A stretch of 64,000 bases of DNA from Pandoraea horticolens (lineage in GTDB: Bacteria; Pseudomonadota; Gammaproteobacteria; Burkholderiales; Burkholderiaceae), in NCBI RefSeq assembly GCF_902459555.1, contig NZ_CABPSM010000003.1, forward strand, positions 337,487 to 401,486, written 5' to 3'. The position numbers were made by a program, and so were the translations under genes. The notes below the pieces were generated by a model. It was not told the DNA's origin and did no database searches. It saw only the letters and a list, made by a program, of their open reading frames with translations. Positions 54,288 to 63,647 of this stretch are shown here, in pieces (position 1 is the stretch's first letter; each line of letters opens with the position of its first letter).

Positions 54288-55352
54288 ATGATTCGAATGG
54301 AAGCGCGGCGCGGTGGTGTGCCGCGACGGGTATCGGTCGCAACCCCCATGTTCCTCGCACGCCTCACCCGCACGGTCGGGGTAGTCGCGACTTGCGTGGT
54401 GATCGCGCTCGGCATGGCCTCGCCGGCGCAAGCGCGGGACAAAGTCACGCTGATGCTCAACTGGTACACCTACGGCGAGCATGCGCCGTTCTACCTTGGC
54501 GTCGAACGCGGTTATTTCGCCGCGGAGAACATCGATCTCGACATACAGGAGGGACGCGGCTCGGCCGTCACCGTGCAAGCCGTGGCGGCGGGGTCGACGA
54601 CGCTTGGCTACGCGGACGTCAGCACCATGATCAAGGCGGCCGCGAAGGGCGCGCCGGTGGTGACGGTCGGTGTGATGTTGCAAAAGAGTCCGGCGTCGGT
54701 GATGGGCTTCGCCGAGAAGAACATCGTCAAACCTGCCGACATCAAGGGCCGCACCGTCGCGATGACACCCGGCGATTCGCTTTCCCAACTCTGGCCCGTC
54801 TATCTCAAGGCGAATCATCTCGGTGACGCGGACTACAAGGCGGTTTCGGGCGACGCCGCGACCAAGCGCAACGCGGTGGTCAATGGCCGTGCCGATCTGT
54901 TGCTGGGCAACGTGAACGACCAGAAGCCGATCATCGAAGAAATCACGGGCAAGCCGGTGCGGGCGTTGTTGTTCGCCGATGCGGGCGTCAATCCGTTGAA
55001 TGGCGGCATCATTGCGCGCAAGGAAATGGTGAAGTCGAACCCCGACTTGCTGCGCCGTTTCCTGCGCGCGGCGACGAAGTCGGTGCAGGCCGCCACGCAG
55101 TCGCCGCAAGACGCCGTGAACGCCATGCTCAAGATCAATGCGAAGGCCGGCAAGCCGGAAACGCTCGCCAAGAGCTGGGAGGCAACGATTCCGCTGCTGC
55201 ATACCGCCAGCACGCAGAATTTACCGCCGCTGCGCTTCGATTCGAAAGACATGGCCGCGACGCTCGACCTGATGGTCAAGTATGGTGGTGTCGATGGCGC
55301 AACCGCCGGCAAGGCCGAGGACTACTACACGTTGGAGTTGCTGCCGAAATGA
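54288..55352 (+). CDS. ABC substrate-binding protein (NMT1/SsuA-like)
   Basis: A 354-residue periplasmic binding protein. A long N-terminal region contains a signal peptide ending near ASPAQARDK. The NMT1/THI5-like fold follows (LMLNWYTYGEHAPFYLGVERGYFAAENIDLDIQEGRGS). It gathers the substrate for the ABC importer. Family members bind sulfonates, thiamine precursors or aromatics. The nature of the ligand here is unknown. Confidence 0.92.
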   Translation: MIRMEARRGGVPRRVSVATPMFLARLTRTVGVVATCVVIALGMASPAQARDKVTLMLNWYTYGEHAPFYLGVERGYFAAENIDLDIQEGRGSAVTVQAVAAGSTTLGYADVSTMIKAAAKGAPVVTVGVMLQKSPASVMGFAEKNIVKPADIKGRTVAMTPGDSLSQLWPVYLKANHLGDADYKAVSGDAATKRNAVVNGRADLLLGNVNDQKPIIEEITGKPVRALLFADAGVNPLNGGIIARKEMVKSNPDLLRRFLRAATKSVQAATQSPQDAVNAMLKINAKAGKPETLAKSWEATIPLLHTASTQNLPPLRFDSKDMAATLDLMVKYGGVDGATAGKAEDYYTLELLPK

Positions 55353-56197
55353 ACCGCCCAGTAGAAAGCGTGCTGACGGCGTTGTCGGCGGCGCCCGGCA
55401 ACATTCCCGAGCCTCGGATGCGTCCGGACCCGATGATCCGTTTCGACGGCATTGCGAAGACGTATGAAACGAAAGAGGGTTCGGTGCGCTCGCTCAATCC
55501 GGTGTCGCTCGATGTCGCACCCGGCGAGTTCGTATCGATCGTCGGCCCCAGCGGCTGCGGCAAGAGCACGTTGCTGAAGATTGCCGCCGGGTTGCTGCCG
55601 GCGTCGGAAGGGCAATTGCTCGTCAACGGCAAACCCGTGAACGGACCACCGGACGACATCGGCATGGTCTTCCAGAGTGCGGTGCTCCTCGCGTGGCGCG
55701 ACATTCTGTCGAACATCATGTTGCAGATCGAAGTGCGCAAGCTCGATCGGGCCACGTATCTGTCGCGCGCGAAGGCGCTGATCGAGATGGCCGGTCTGAC
55801 GGACTTTGCGCACAAGCTGCCCTGGCAGCTCTCGGGAGGCATGCAGCAACGCGCCGCGATTTGCCGAGCGCTCGTGCACGATCCCAAGATCCTGCTCATG
55901 GACGAGCCGTTCGGCGCGCTCGACGCCATGACGCGCGAAAAGATGAACCTGGAGTTGCAACGCATCTGGCTCTCCACGGGCAAGACCGTGCTGCTCATCA
56001 CACACAGCATTCCGGAGGCGGTGTTCCTGTCGGATCGTGTGGTGGTGATGTCGGAGCGTCCGGGCAGCATTGCGGCGATTTACGACGTAAAGCTGCCGCG
56101 TCCGCGAGGGCTCGACGTCATGGGCGATCCGGAGTTCGCACGTCTCACGCGTCAGATCCGCTCGCACTTTTACGCGCAGGGGAATCTCGACGAGTGA
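55349..56197 (+). CDS. ABC transporter ATP-binding protein (SsuB-like)
   Basis: A 282-residue ATPase. Walker A GPSGCGKST, signature LSGGMQQRA, Walker B ILLMDEPFGALD and switch His in ITHS. The ATG overlaps the binding-protein stop. It powers import by the adjacent permease. Confidence 0.94.
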   Translation: MNRPVESVLTALSAAPGNIPEPRMRPDPMIRFDGIAKTYETKEGSVRSLNPVSLDVAPGEFVSIVGPSGCGKSTLLKIAAGLLPASEGQLLVNGKPVNGPPDDIGMVFQSAVLLAWRDILSNIMLQIEVRKLDRATYLSRAKALIEMAGLTDFAHKLPWQLSGGMQQRAAICRALVHDPKILLMDEPFGALDAMTREKMNLELQRIWLSTGKTVLLITHSIPEAVFLSDRVVVMSERPGSIAAIYDVKLPRPRGLDVMGDPEFARLTRQIRSHFYAQGNLDE

Positions 56198-56276
56198 TGC
56201 CGGCGGGCAGCGCCCGCATCGCAATGGTTGCCTTCCGGCGACTTCGAGTTAATGCGTTTTTTTTGGGGACTGACGT

Positions 56277-57710
56277 ATGTCAGCGGTATCGCTCACCCTA
56301 ACGTTTTGCGAATTGTTCGAACGCGACGTCGCGCTGCGGCTACCGTTTCGGTTCGGCGCGGTCACGTTGCGGCACGCGACGCAGGCCTTCGTGCGCGTGG
56401 GCGTGCGGCTGCCGGGCGGTCACGAAGCCGTGGGCGCGACTGCCGAGCTGATGGTGCCGAAATGGTTCGACAAATCGCCGGAACTCTCGCAAGCGCAGAA
56501 CACCGGGCAACTGCGTGAGTCGCTTCGCCTCGCAAGGCGTTTGGCGCTGGAAGCCAATGCACCGGCAACTGCCTTCGCCCGCTTCGAGCGGCAGTATCCG
56601 GCGCAACTTCAGGCGGGGGCGGCGCTCGGACTGAATCCGCTCGTGGCGTCGTTCGGGCTTGCGCTGATCGACAAGGCGGCACTCGATGGCCTATGCCGCG
56701 CGTTAGGGATCTCGTTTTTCGACGCCATGCAGCGCAACGTCCCCGGCCTGCGTCACACGCCACTGGCTCCCGATCTCGACGGCTTCGATTTCGACGCCAT
56801 GTTGACCGATCTCCGGCCGATGCGTGCGCTGGCGTTGCGTCACACGGTGGGTATGGCTGACGTTCTCGCCGATGACGGCGGTGCGGATCTACCCGACGAC
56901 GGACTGCCCGCGACGCTGGACGCCGTGGTGCGCCGCTATCGGCCGCGCGAATTCAAGATCAAGCTCGGCGGCGATGCGCAGCAGGATCGCGAACGTCTCA
57001 CGGCCATCGCTTCGCTGCTGGGGCAACACTGTCCGGATTATCGCGTCACCCTCGACGGCAACGAGCAGTATGCCCAGGCCAGCACGTTTCTCGCTTTCTG
57101 GCGATCGATGGAGCGAGATGCGCGACTGAGCGATCTGGTGCGCCGGGTGCGCTATGTGGAACAACCGCTGGCACGCAGCGTGGCATTGCGTCACCCGCTG
57201 GGGCCGCTCGCCAGCGCTGTGCCGATGATGATCGACGAATCCGGCGAGACGCTCGACGCCTTTGTCGCCGCCAAGGCGCTCGGATATCGCGCGGTGTCGA
57301 GCAAGAGCTGCAAGGGGCTCTACAAGTCGCTGATCAACCGCGCGCGGTGCGAACTCTGGAACTCGCAGGCGGGGGTGCGTCGTTACTTCATGACGGCGGA
57401 AGATCTGACATGCCAGGCGGGACTTGCCGTGCAACAGGATCTCGCGCTGGCCGCGCTGTTGGGGGTGACGCACATCGAGCGTAACGGGCACCACTATGTC
57501 GCCGGGATGCCAGGCGTGCACGAGGAAGAACAGCGAGCGTTCGTGCACCGTCATCCGGCGCTCTACACATGGCAGGCCGGACAGGGCGCGGGCGCGATGG
57601 GATTGCGTGTGAACGAGGGGGAGATCGCGTTGGGCGATCTCTACGGCGAGGGGTTCGCGTCGAACGCCATGCCGGATTGGGCGGCGCTTCGGGAGATGCC
57701 GGTGCACTGA
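56277..57710 (+). CDS. Enolase-superfamily (mandelate racemase-like) protein
   Basis: A 477-residue protein with an MR-like barrel: FKIKLGGDAQQD (Lys pair), VTLDGNEQY (Asp metal ligand), EQPL (Glu ligand), MIDESGE (Asp/Glu), and SSKSCKG (Lys). These fit the metal and acid-base sites. The sequence is longer than usual (about 350-400). It likely removes or moves an alpha-proton of a carboxylate, the first step after uptake. No substrate can be assigned. Confidence 0.8.
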   Translation: MSAVSLTLTFCELFERDVALRLPFRFGAVTLRHATQAFVRVGVRLPGGHEAVGATAELMVPKWFDKSPELSQAQNTGQLRESLRLARRLALEANAPATAFARFERQYPAQLQAGAALGLNPLVASFGLALIDKAALDGLCRALGISFFDAMQRNVPGLRHTPLAPDLDGFDFDAMLTDLRPMRALALRHTVGMADVLADDGGADLPDDGLPATLDAVVRRYRPREFKIKLGGDAQQDRERLTAIASLLGQHCPDYRVTLDGNEQYAQASTFLAFWRSMERDARLSDLVRRVRYVEQPLARSVALRHPLGPLASAVPMMIDESGETLDAFVAAKALGYRAVSSKSCKGLYKSLINRARCELWNSQAGVRRYFMTAEDLTCQAGLAVQQDLALAALLGVTHIERNGHHYVAGMPGVHEEEQRAFVHRHPALYTWQAGQGAGAMGLRVNEGEIALGDLYGEGFASNAMPDWAALREMPVH

Positions 57711-57873
57711 TGCATGCACGATGCGGCAAGCAGATGCCGGAATTCACATCAGACAATTAGGTATACGAAATTTTAATTCCGTCCGTCGGCTTCGATGACC
57801 GGCCCCGGACATCCACGCATCGACGACGAATCGATAGGGCATCGTTACAAGGGAAGTCACAGGAGATTACGTA

Positions 57874-59037
57874 ATGGCAACGCTTCGAATCGGCATCATC
57901 ATGCACGGCGTGACCGGTCGCATGGGCATGAATCAGCACCTGATCCGCTCCATCGTGGAGATACGCAAACAAGGGGGCGTGACGCTTGCCAACGGCGACC
58001 GTCTCATGCCCGATCCGATTCTGGTCGGACGCAACGCCGAGAAGATTGCCGCGCTCGCGCGTCAGTACGGTATCGAGCGCTGGAGCGCGAATCTGGACGA
58101 GGCGCTCGCCAACCCCGACGACACCGTGTTCTTCGATGCCGCGACGACACAGGCGCGTCCGGCGTTGCTCAAGCGTGCCGTGAAGGCAGGCAAGCACATC
58201 TATTGCGAGAAGCCCGTCGCGACGAATCTGGCCGAAGCGCTGGATCTGTACCGCGCGGCGCAAGCCGCAGGCGTCAAGCACGGCGTGGTGCAGGACAAAC
58301 TCTGGTTGCCGGGGCTGCGCAAGCTGCAACTCCTCAACGACGCGGGCTTCTTCGGGCAGGTGCTGTCCGTGCGCGGTGAGTTTGGCTATTGGGTATTCGA
58401 GGGAGATCTGCAACCGACGCAGCGGCCGTCGTGGAACTACCGCAGCGAAGATGGCGGGGGCATCATTCTCGACATGCTGTGTCACTGGCGCTACGTGCTC
58501 GATAACGTCTTCGGCAAGGTCAAGAGCCTGTCTTGCCTGGGCGCCACGCATATTCCACAGCGCTGGGACGAGCAGGGCAAGCCGTACAAGGCCACGGCCG
58601 ACGACGCCGCCTATGCGACGTTCGAACTCGAGAACGGCGTGATCGTGCAGTTGAACAGTTCGTGGTGCGTGCGTGTGCGTCGCGACGATCTCGTCACGTT
58701 CCAGGTGGACGGCACGCACGGCTCGGCTGTCGCTGGGCTTACCGACTGCTGGACGCAATCGCGCGTGAACACGCCCAAGCCCGTGTGGAATCCGGATGTT
58801 CGTCAGACGCACGATTTCTTCGACGACTGGGTCAAGGTGCCCGACACGACCCCCTACGACAACGCGTTCAAGGTGCAGTGGGAACTGTTCCTGCGTCACG
58901 TTGCGGGCGAGGGTGATTTCAGATGGAACCTGCTCGAAGGCGCCAAGGGCGTGCAACTCGTGGAGCTTGGGCTGCAAAGCTGGCGTGAGCGCCGCTGGCT
59001 CGATGTGCCGGAGCTGTCTGGCCGGGAAGGAGCGTGA
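57874..59037 (+). CDS. Gfo/Idh/MocA-family oxidoreductase
   Basis: A 387-residue NAD(P)-dependent oxidoreductase. The Rossmann region is RIGIIMHGVTGRMGMNQHLIRSI, and the conserved lysine lies in IYCEKPVATNLAEAL. Such enzymes oxidise sugars or polyols. Three bases separate it from the DUF993 gene. It lies in the cluster with enolase-like and isomerase genes. Confidence 0.9.
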   Translation: MATLRIGIIMHGVTGRMGMNQHLIRSIVEIRKQGGVTLANGDRLMPDPILVGRNAEKIAALARQYGIERWSANLDEALANPDDTVFFDAATTQARPALLKRAVKAGKHIYCEKPVATNLAEALDLYRAAQAAGVKHGVVQDKLWLPGLRKLQLLNDAGFFGQVLSVRGEFGYWVFEGDLQPTQRPSWNYRSEDGGGIILDMLCHWRYVLDNVFGKVKSLSCLGATHIPQRWDEQGKPYKATADDAAYATFELENGVIVQLNSSWCVRVRRDDLVTFQVDGTHGSAVAGLTDCWTQSRVNTPKPVWNPDVRQTHDFFDDWVKVPDTTPYDNAFKVQWELFLRHVAGEGDFRWNLLEGAKGVQLVELGLQSWRERRWLDVPELSGREGA

Positions 59038-59040
59038 GTC

Positions 59041-60210
59041 ATGGCGCCGACACTCAAGCTGATCGATCGCGACGGGCATCTCGTGCCATTCACCGTGCGT
59101 ACCGAACGCACGTGGCATCCGAACCCGTCGCCGAAGATGAATCGCATCGCCTTTTCCGCCGCCCATGTCGTGGCGGATGCCCGATCGACGGCCGATCCCT
59201 GGCTAACCGCCGCCGTCGACTGGGATGCCACGCTGGCTTACCGGGAGCGGCTGTTTTCGCTGGGTCTCGGCGTGGCCGAGGCCATGGACACGGCGCAGCG
59301 CGGCATGGGACTCGACTGGCCGACGTCGCTTGAATTGATACGTCGCAGCGTGGCGCAAGCGAAGCATCATCCCGGCGCGCTGATGGCGTGCGGCGCGGGC
59401 ACCGATCATCTGGTGCCAGCAGCAGGCCTCACGCTCGACGATGTGATTCGCGCTTACGAGACGCAGGTCGAGGCGGTGGAAGCGGCCGGCGGCCGGATCA
59501 TCCTGATGGCAAGCCGGGCACTGGCCGCCGTGGCCAAGGGGCCGGAAGACTACCTGCGCGTGTATGAGCGGATATTGCGCCAAGTGCGCGAGCCGGTGAT
59601 TCTGCATTGGCTTGGCGACATGTTCGACCCGGCGCTGACGGGTTACTGGGGGCATCGCGATCTCGATCGTGCGACGGATATCTGTCTGCAAGTCATCGAG
59701 GCACAACCCGCGAAAGTCGACGGCATCAAGATTTCGTTGCTCGACAAGGACAAGGAGATCGCCATGCGCCGGCGCTTGCCGCCGGGGGTGCGTATGTATA
59801 CGGGCGACGACTTCAACTACGCGGAGTTGATTGCGGGCGACGCGCAGGGCTATTCGGACGCGTTGCTGGGCATCTTCGATGCGATTGCACCGGCGGCGTC
59901 GGCAGCCCTCGACGCGCTTGGGTGCGGCGATCGTGAGACCTTCGACGCGATTCTGGCGCCGACCGTGCCGTTGTCGCGCCATATCTTCGCCGCACCGACG
60001 CGGTTTTATAAGTCGGGGGTGGTCTTCATGGCGTGGCTCAACGGTCATCAGGATCACTTCGCCATGATCGGCGGCCAGCAAAGTGCGCGCAGTCTCTGGC
60101 ATTACTGCGAGTTGTTCCGTCTGGCTACGGCCGCGCAACTGATCGAAGATCCAGCGTTGGCGGCGTATCGTATGAAGCTCTGGCTCGCCGTGAACGGGGT
60201 GGAGGCATGA
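59041..60210 (+). CDS. DUF993 family protein
   Basis: A 389-residue protein of the DUF993 family, which has a DHDPS-like TIM-barrel relationship. Segments LMACGAGTDHL, EPVILHWLGDMFDPALTGYWGH and DGIKISLLDKDKE (Lys) could serve a Schiff-base or aldolase role. It overlaps the next gene by 4 bases. Its reaction is unknown; in clusters it usually accompanies Gfo/Idh and TIM-barrel isomerases. Confidence 0.85.
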   Translation: MAPTLKLIDRDGHLVPFTVRTERTWHPNPSPKMNRIAFSAAHVVADARSTADPWLTAAVDWDATLAYRERLFSLGLGVAEAMDTAQRGMGLDWPTSLELIRRSVAQAKHHPGALMACGAGTDHLVPAAGLTLDDVIRAYETQVEAVEAAGGRIILMASRALAAVAKGPEDYLRVYERILRQVREPVILHWLGDMFDPALTGYWGHRDLDRATDICLQVIEAQPAKVDGIKISLLDKDKEIAMRRRLPPGVRMYTGDDFNYAELIAGDAQGYSDALLGIFDAIAPAASAALDALGCGDRETFDAILAPTVPLSRHIFAAPTRFYKSGVVFMAWLNGHQDHFAMIGGQQSARSLWHYCELFRLATAAQLIEDPALAAYRMKLWLAVNGVEA

Positions 60211-61082
60211 GCGCCGGGGCGCGTGACGTGGTGACGTCTGTGTCGCCCTATGTGCCGCCGCCAGCGCAGAAGCTGTCGATCAACACGGCGACGGTGCGCC
60301 AGCAGTGGAAGCTCGACGCCATCATCGACGGCATCGCACGGCATGGCATTCGTGGCATCTCACCGTGGCGCGATCAGGTGGCGGAGTTGGGACTCGCGGA
60401 AACCGCCCGGCGCATTCGCGCGCATGACCTGACCGTCACCGGATACTGCCGAGGGGGCATGTTTCCCGCGGCGGACGCGGCCGGACGCCTGGCCGCGCGA
60501 GACGACAACCGGCGCGCGGTCGATGAAGCGCTGACTGTCGGCGCGCAGTGTCTGGTGCTCGTGGTCGGCGGACTGCCGGCCGGATCGAAGGACATTGCGG
60601 GCGCGCGGGCACAGGTGCGCGATGGTGTTGCCGAGTTGCTGGACTATTCGCGCGGCGTCGGGATGCCGTTGGCCATCGAGCCACTGCATCCGATGTACGC
60701 GGCCGACCGGGCATGTGTGAATACGATGACGCACGCCAACGATCTCTGCGACGAACTGGGCGACGACGGGCTGGGCATCGCTGTCGACCTGTATCACGTG
60801 TGGTGGGACCCGCAGTTACCCGCGCAGATCGCCCGGGCGGGAAAGAAACGGCTACTGACGTTTCATCTCTGCGACTGGCTCGTGCCGACGCGGGACCTGC
60901 TCCTCGATCGCGGCATGATGGGCGACGGCGTCATCGATATTCCCGCCGCTCGGGCACTCGTCGAAGCGCAGGGATACGACGGCATGCACGAAGTCGAGAT
61001 CTTCTCGTCGCAGGATTGGTGGAAGCGTCCGCCCGACGAGGTGCTGGCGACTTGCAAAGCACGCCATCTCGCGTGTTGTTGA
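60207..61082 (+). CDS. Sugar phosphate isomerase/epimerase-like TIM barrel
   Basis: A 291-residue xylose-isomerase-like TIM-barrel protein. GISPWRDQVAELG, MPLAIEPLHPMYAADRACVNTM, VDLYHVWWDP and MHEVEIFSSQDWWKRP carry the metal-binding Glu, Asp, His and Glu of the family. The start overlaps the DUF993 stop. It is the last gene of the operon. The substrate is unknown. Confidence 0.9.
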   Translation: MSAGARDVVTSVSPYVPPPAQKLSINTATVRQQWKLDAIIDGIARHGIRGISPWRDQVAELGLAETARRIRAHDLTVTGYCRGGMFPAADAAGRLAARDDNRRAVDEALTVGAQCLVLVVGGLPAGSKDIAGARAQVRDGVAELLDYSRGVGMPLAIEPLHPMYAADRACVNTMTHANDLCDELGDDGLGIAVDLYHVWWDPQLPAQIARAGKKRLLTFHLCDWLVPTRDLLLDRGMMGDGVIDIPAARALVEAQGYDGMHEVEIFSSQDWWKRPPDEVLATCKARHLACC

Positions 61083-61150
61083 TTCGTGGGGGGAAGGTGA
61101 CGAGGGGCGGCTGCCGTGTCACGGGGCGGCCGCCCGCCGGGGGGCGACGC

Positions 61151-61879
61151 TTACCAGCGCAGGGTGACGCCGGCCTGCACCGAGTGTGAGATCGACGCGG
61201 GATTCAGGCCGCGTTTGTAGCCGACATCCAGATCGAGATCCTTGGTGGGGCTGTAGATCGCGCCGACCAGCGCGTAGGCCGGTTTCGTTTTGGTGGTGGC
61301 GTCTGGATTGGTCGCAAGGCCGATGTCGGCCACCAGACGCACCGTATCCGTCGCGCTGAAAAGCACGGCCGTGGAGGCGTTCCACAGGCTCTGCCGATTG
61401 CCGACGCCGTTGTTGTTCCAGGTGTAGCCTGCGTTGGCGAGGAACGTCCAGCGATCGAGGTTGTATTGCATCAGCAGGTTCGCTCCGGTCGTGGCGCGGC
61501 CGTTGCCGAGACCTCGTTCCCGGCTGGCTGTCGGCAATGTGACGAAGGGCTTCAGGCCGAGGCTCCATTGTTCGCCTTCGAGGAAGCGCCATTTGGCTTG
61601 CAACTGGAGGTCGGAGAAGCCGTTGGTCCAGCCGTCGCCGTCGGGGCGATTGCGTTGATAAGGCGCCTGGATCGCAACATCGAGGTTGGGCAGCACGCCG
61701 TATGTCAGCGTGTTGCTCCATTGTTGCTGGCGAGATGTCTGCAGCGTTGTCCATTCGCTGCTCATCTCAAGCTGCCAGTTTCCGGTGTCCTGCGTGCCGG
61801 TGTCGTCCGTGACGAGCGGGTTCATGGCCTGTGCGGCAAGTGGCGCCAAGGCTGCGGCAAGGATCAGATACTTCTTCAT
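61151..61879 (-). CDS. Outer-membrane beta-barrel transporter-like protein (MetA-pathway phenol-type)
   Basis: A 242-residue exported protein. The signal peptide (MKKYLILAAALAPLAAQA) precedes a barrel rich in alternating aromatic residues (WQLEMSSEWTTLQ, LDVAIQAPYQRN, LGLKPFVTLPTASRE) and ends in LRW with a terminal aromatic. This fits outer-membrane porin-like proteins of the Phenol_MetA_deg group. AGGAG precedes the ATG. The function is unknown. Confidence 0.78.
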   Translation of the reverse strand: MKKYLILAAALAPLAAQAMNPLVTDDTGTQDTGNWQLEMSSEWTTLQTSRQQQWSNTLTYGVLPNLDVAIQAPYQRNRPDGDGWTNGFSDLQLQAKWRFLEGEQWSLGLKPFVTLPTASRERGLGNGRATTGANLLMQYNLDRWTFLANAGYTWNNNGVGNRQSLWNASTAVLFSATDTVRLVADIGLATNPDATTKTKPAYALVGAIYSPTKDLDLDVGYKRGLNPASISHSVQAGVTLRW

Positions 61880-62146
61880 CAAAAACTCCTGCAGGGCGGT
61901 TCGTTCGCACGAAAGTCTGGAAATCCGTCGGGCGGATCGGATCGTACGGGGTGGGTATGACACCGTCAATCGAATCGCGCCGAATGTGGCGTAATTGATA
62001 TTTATTTGCCCGGAGCGTTGCGCTCCCGCTCCCCGTGTGATCGGCCGATGGCATGAAGGGGCTGCGCCTATTGCCCGTGCGGTGATAGACTTCGGCCCCC
62101 CTTCCCAGATGTGCAAGACATTCCCGCGCGTCGCTTCCCGTCTGTC

Positions 62147-62605
62147 ATGCAAGCCAGAAGTCATCTCATATTCGGTATCGGCGCAACGTGGCTGATGCAT
62201 CGCACCGGATGGGCCGCCAGCGTCCACGCCTGGCCGCTGACACTCGTCGGTGCGTTGCTCCCCGACATCGATCATCCAAAGAGTCTGTTGGGGCGCCGTG
62301 TCGCACCGCTTTCGCTGGCGATTTCCGGTGTGTTCGGGCATCGCGGCATGACGCATTCGCTATTGCTGCCCCTGCTGGCGGTCGTGGCTTGCCTACATGG
62401 ATGGGGACGTGTGCCCGCGTGGATGATTGCGCTATGCGCCGGCTATTTGTCTCATCTGCTGGCCGACTGGCTCACGCCCTCCGGGGTGCCGCTTTGCTGG
62501 CCGCTGCGCACGCGTTTCCGTTCGCCGCTTTACGTGACGACGGGCTCGGCTGCGGAGTGGTGCGTTGCCGCCGCACTCGCGTTCACCATGTGGCGATGGT
62601 GGTGA
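62147..62605 (+). CDS. YdjM-like membrane metal-dependent hydrolase (DUF457)
   Basis: A 152-residue protein with LTLVGALLPDIDHPKS, FGHRGMTHSLL and GYLSHLLADWLTPSGV, the metal-binding His/Asp set of the LexA-regulated YdjM/DUF457 family, and several TM segments. The start at 62147 matches homologs (MxxRSHLIFG). The role is unknown. Confidence 0.88.
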   Translation: MQARSHLIFGIGATWLMHRTGWAASVHAWPLTLVGALLPDIDHPKSLLGRRVAPLSLAISGVFGHRGMTHSLLLPLLAVVACLHGWGRVPAWMIALCAGYLSHLLADWLTPSGVPLCWPLRTRFRSPLYVTTGSAAEWCVAAALAFTMWRWW

Positions 62606-62636
62606 GCGCGGGCGGTATGGCGGGTGTGAGGACGGA

Positions 62637-63647
62637 TCAACGCCAGGTTAGCGGCGGTTCGTCCATGAGGGCGACTTGTTCGCGCAGCTCGAGGACGCGG
62701 TCCTGCCAATAGCGCTGTGTGTTGAACCAGGGGAAGGCGGCAGGAAAGGCGGGGTCGTCCCAGCGGCGGGCCAGCCAGGCGCTGTAGTGCAGCAGGCGCA
62801 GCGTTCGCAAGGCTTCCGTCAGATACAACTCGCGCGGGTTGAAGTCGGCAAAGTCTTCGTAGCCGGAGAGCACTTCATCGAGTTGGGCGGTCATCTCGGG
62901 GCGCGTGCCTGAGAGCAGCATCCACAGATCCTGCATTGCCGGGGCCATGCAGGTGTCATCGAAATCGACGAAGTGCGGACCGGCGTCGGTCCACAAGATG
63001 TTGCCGGCGTGGCAGTCGCCGTGCACGCGCAGCAGCGTTACGTCCCCTGCACGCTCGTAGGCGCGGGCAATGCCGGCGAGCGCCAGGTCGACGATGCTGC
63101 GCCAGGCGTCGCGCAGATCGGCCGGGATGAAGTCGTTCGTCCAAAGATAGTCGACGGGGGCGTGCCCGTAGCTGTCGATATTCAGGGTGAGGCGGTGCTG
63201 GAACGGCTGGGTGGCGCCGAGCGCGTGGATGCGCCCGAGAAAGCGGCCGAGCCAGTTGAGCGTGTCGGGATCTTGCAGTTCAGGGGCGCGGCCGCCGCGC
63301 CGGGGGAAGAGCGCGAAGCGAAAGCCTTCGAAGTGATGCAGGGTCTTGCCCTGAATCTCCAGAGGGGCGACGACGGGGATCTCGCGCTCTGCGAGCGCTC
63401 GCGTGAAGGCATGCTCCTCCAGAATGGCGTCGTCGGTCCAGCGCTCGGGGCGGTAGAACTTGGCGATCAGGGGCGGGCCGTCTTCCATCCCCACCTGATA
63501 GACGCGGTTCTCGTAACTGTTGAGTGCGAGCAGACGTCCGTCGCTGTAGCTACCTAATTGTTCGACGGCGGAGATGACAACGTCGGGCAGGAGCGTGGCG
63601 AAGGGATGCGTGTGCCCGGAGGCGTTGGGGGAAAGATCGGTGTTCAT
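62637..63647 (-). CDS. srkA: Stress response Ser/Thr kinase SrkA (YihE)
   Basis: A 336-residue kinase-fold protein. LNSYENRVYQVGMEDGPPLIAKFYRPERW gives the nucleotide loop and Lys; VHGDCHAGNILW is the catalytic loop (Asp), FVDFDD the metal Asp. This is SrkA/YihE, which protects cells under stress. The length is typical of the family. Confidence 0.94.
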   Translation of the reverse strand: MNTDLSPNASGHTHPFATLLPDVVISAVEQLGSYSDGRLLALNSYENRVYQVGMEDGPPLIAKFYRPERWTDDAILEEHAFTRALAEREIPVVAPLEIQGKTLHHFEGFRFALFPRRGGRAPELQDPDTLNWLGRFLGRIHALGATQPFQHRLTLNIDSYGHAPVDYLWTNDFIPADLRDAWRSIVDLALAGIARAYERAGDVTLLRVHGDCHAGNILWTDAGPHFVDFDDTCMAPAMQDLWMLLSGTRPEMTAQLDEVLSGYEDFADFNPRELYLTEALRTLRLLHYSAWLARRWDDPAFPAAFPWFNTQRYWQDRVLELREQVALMDEPPLTWR

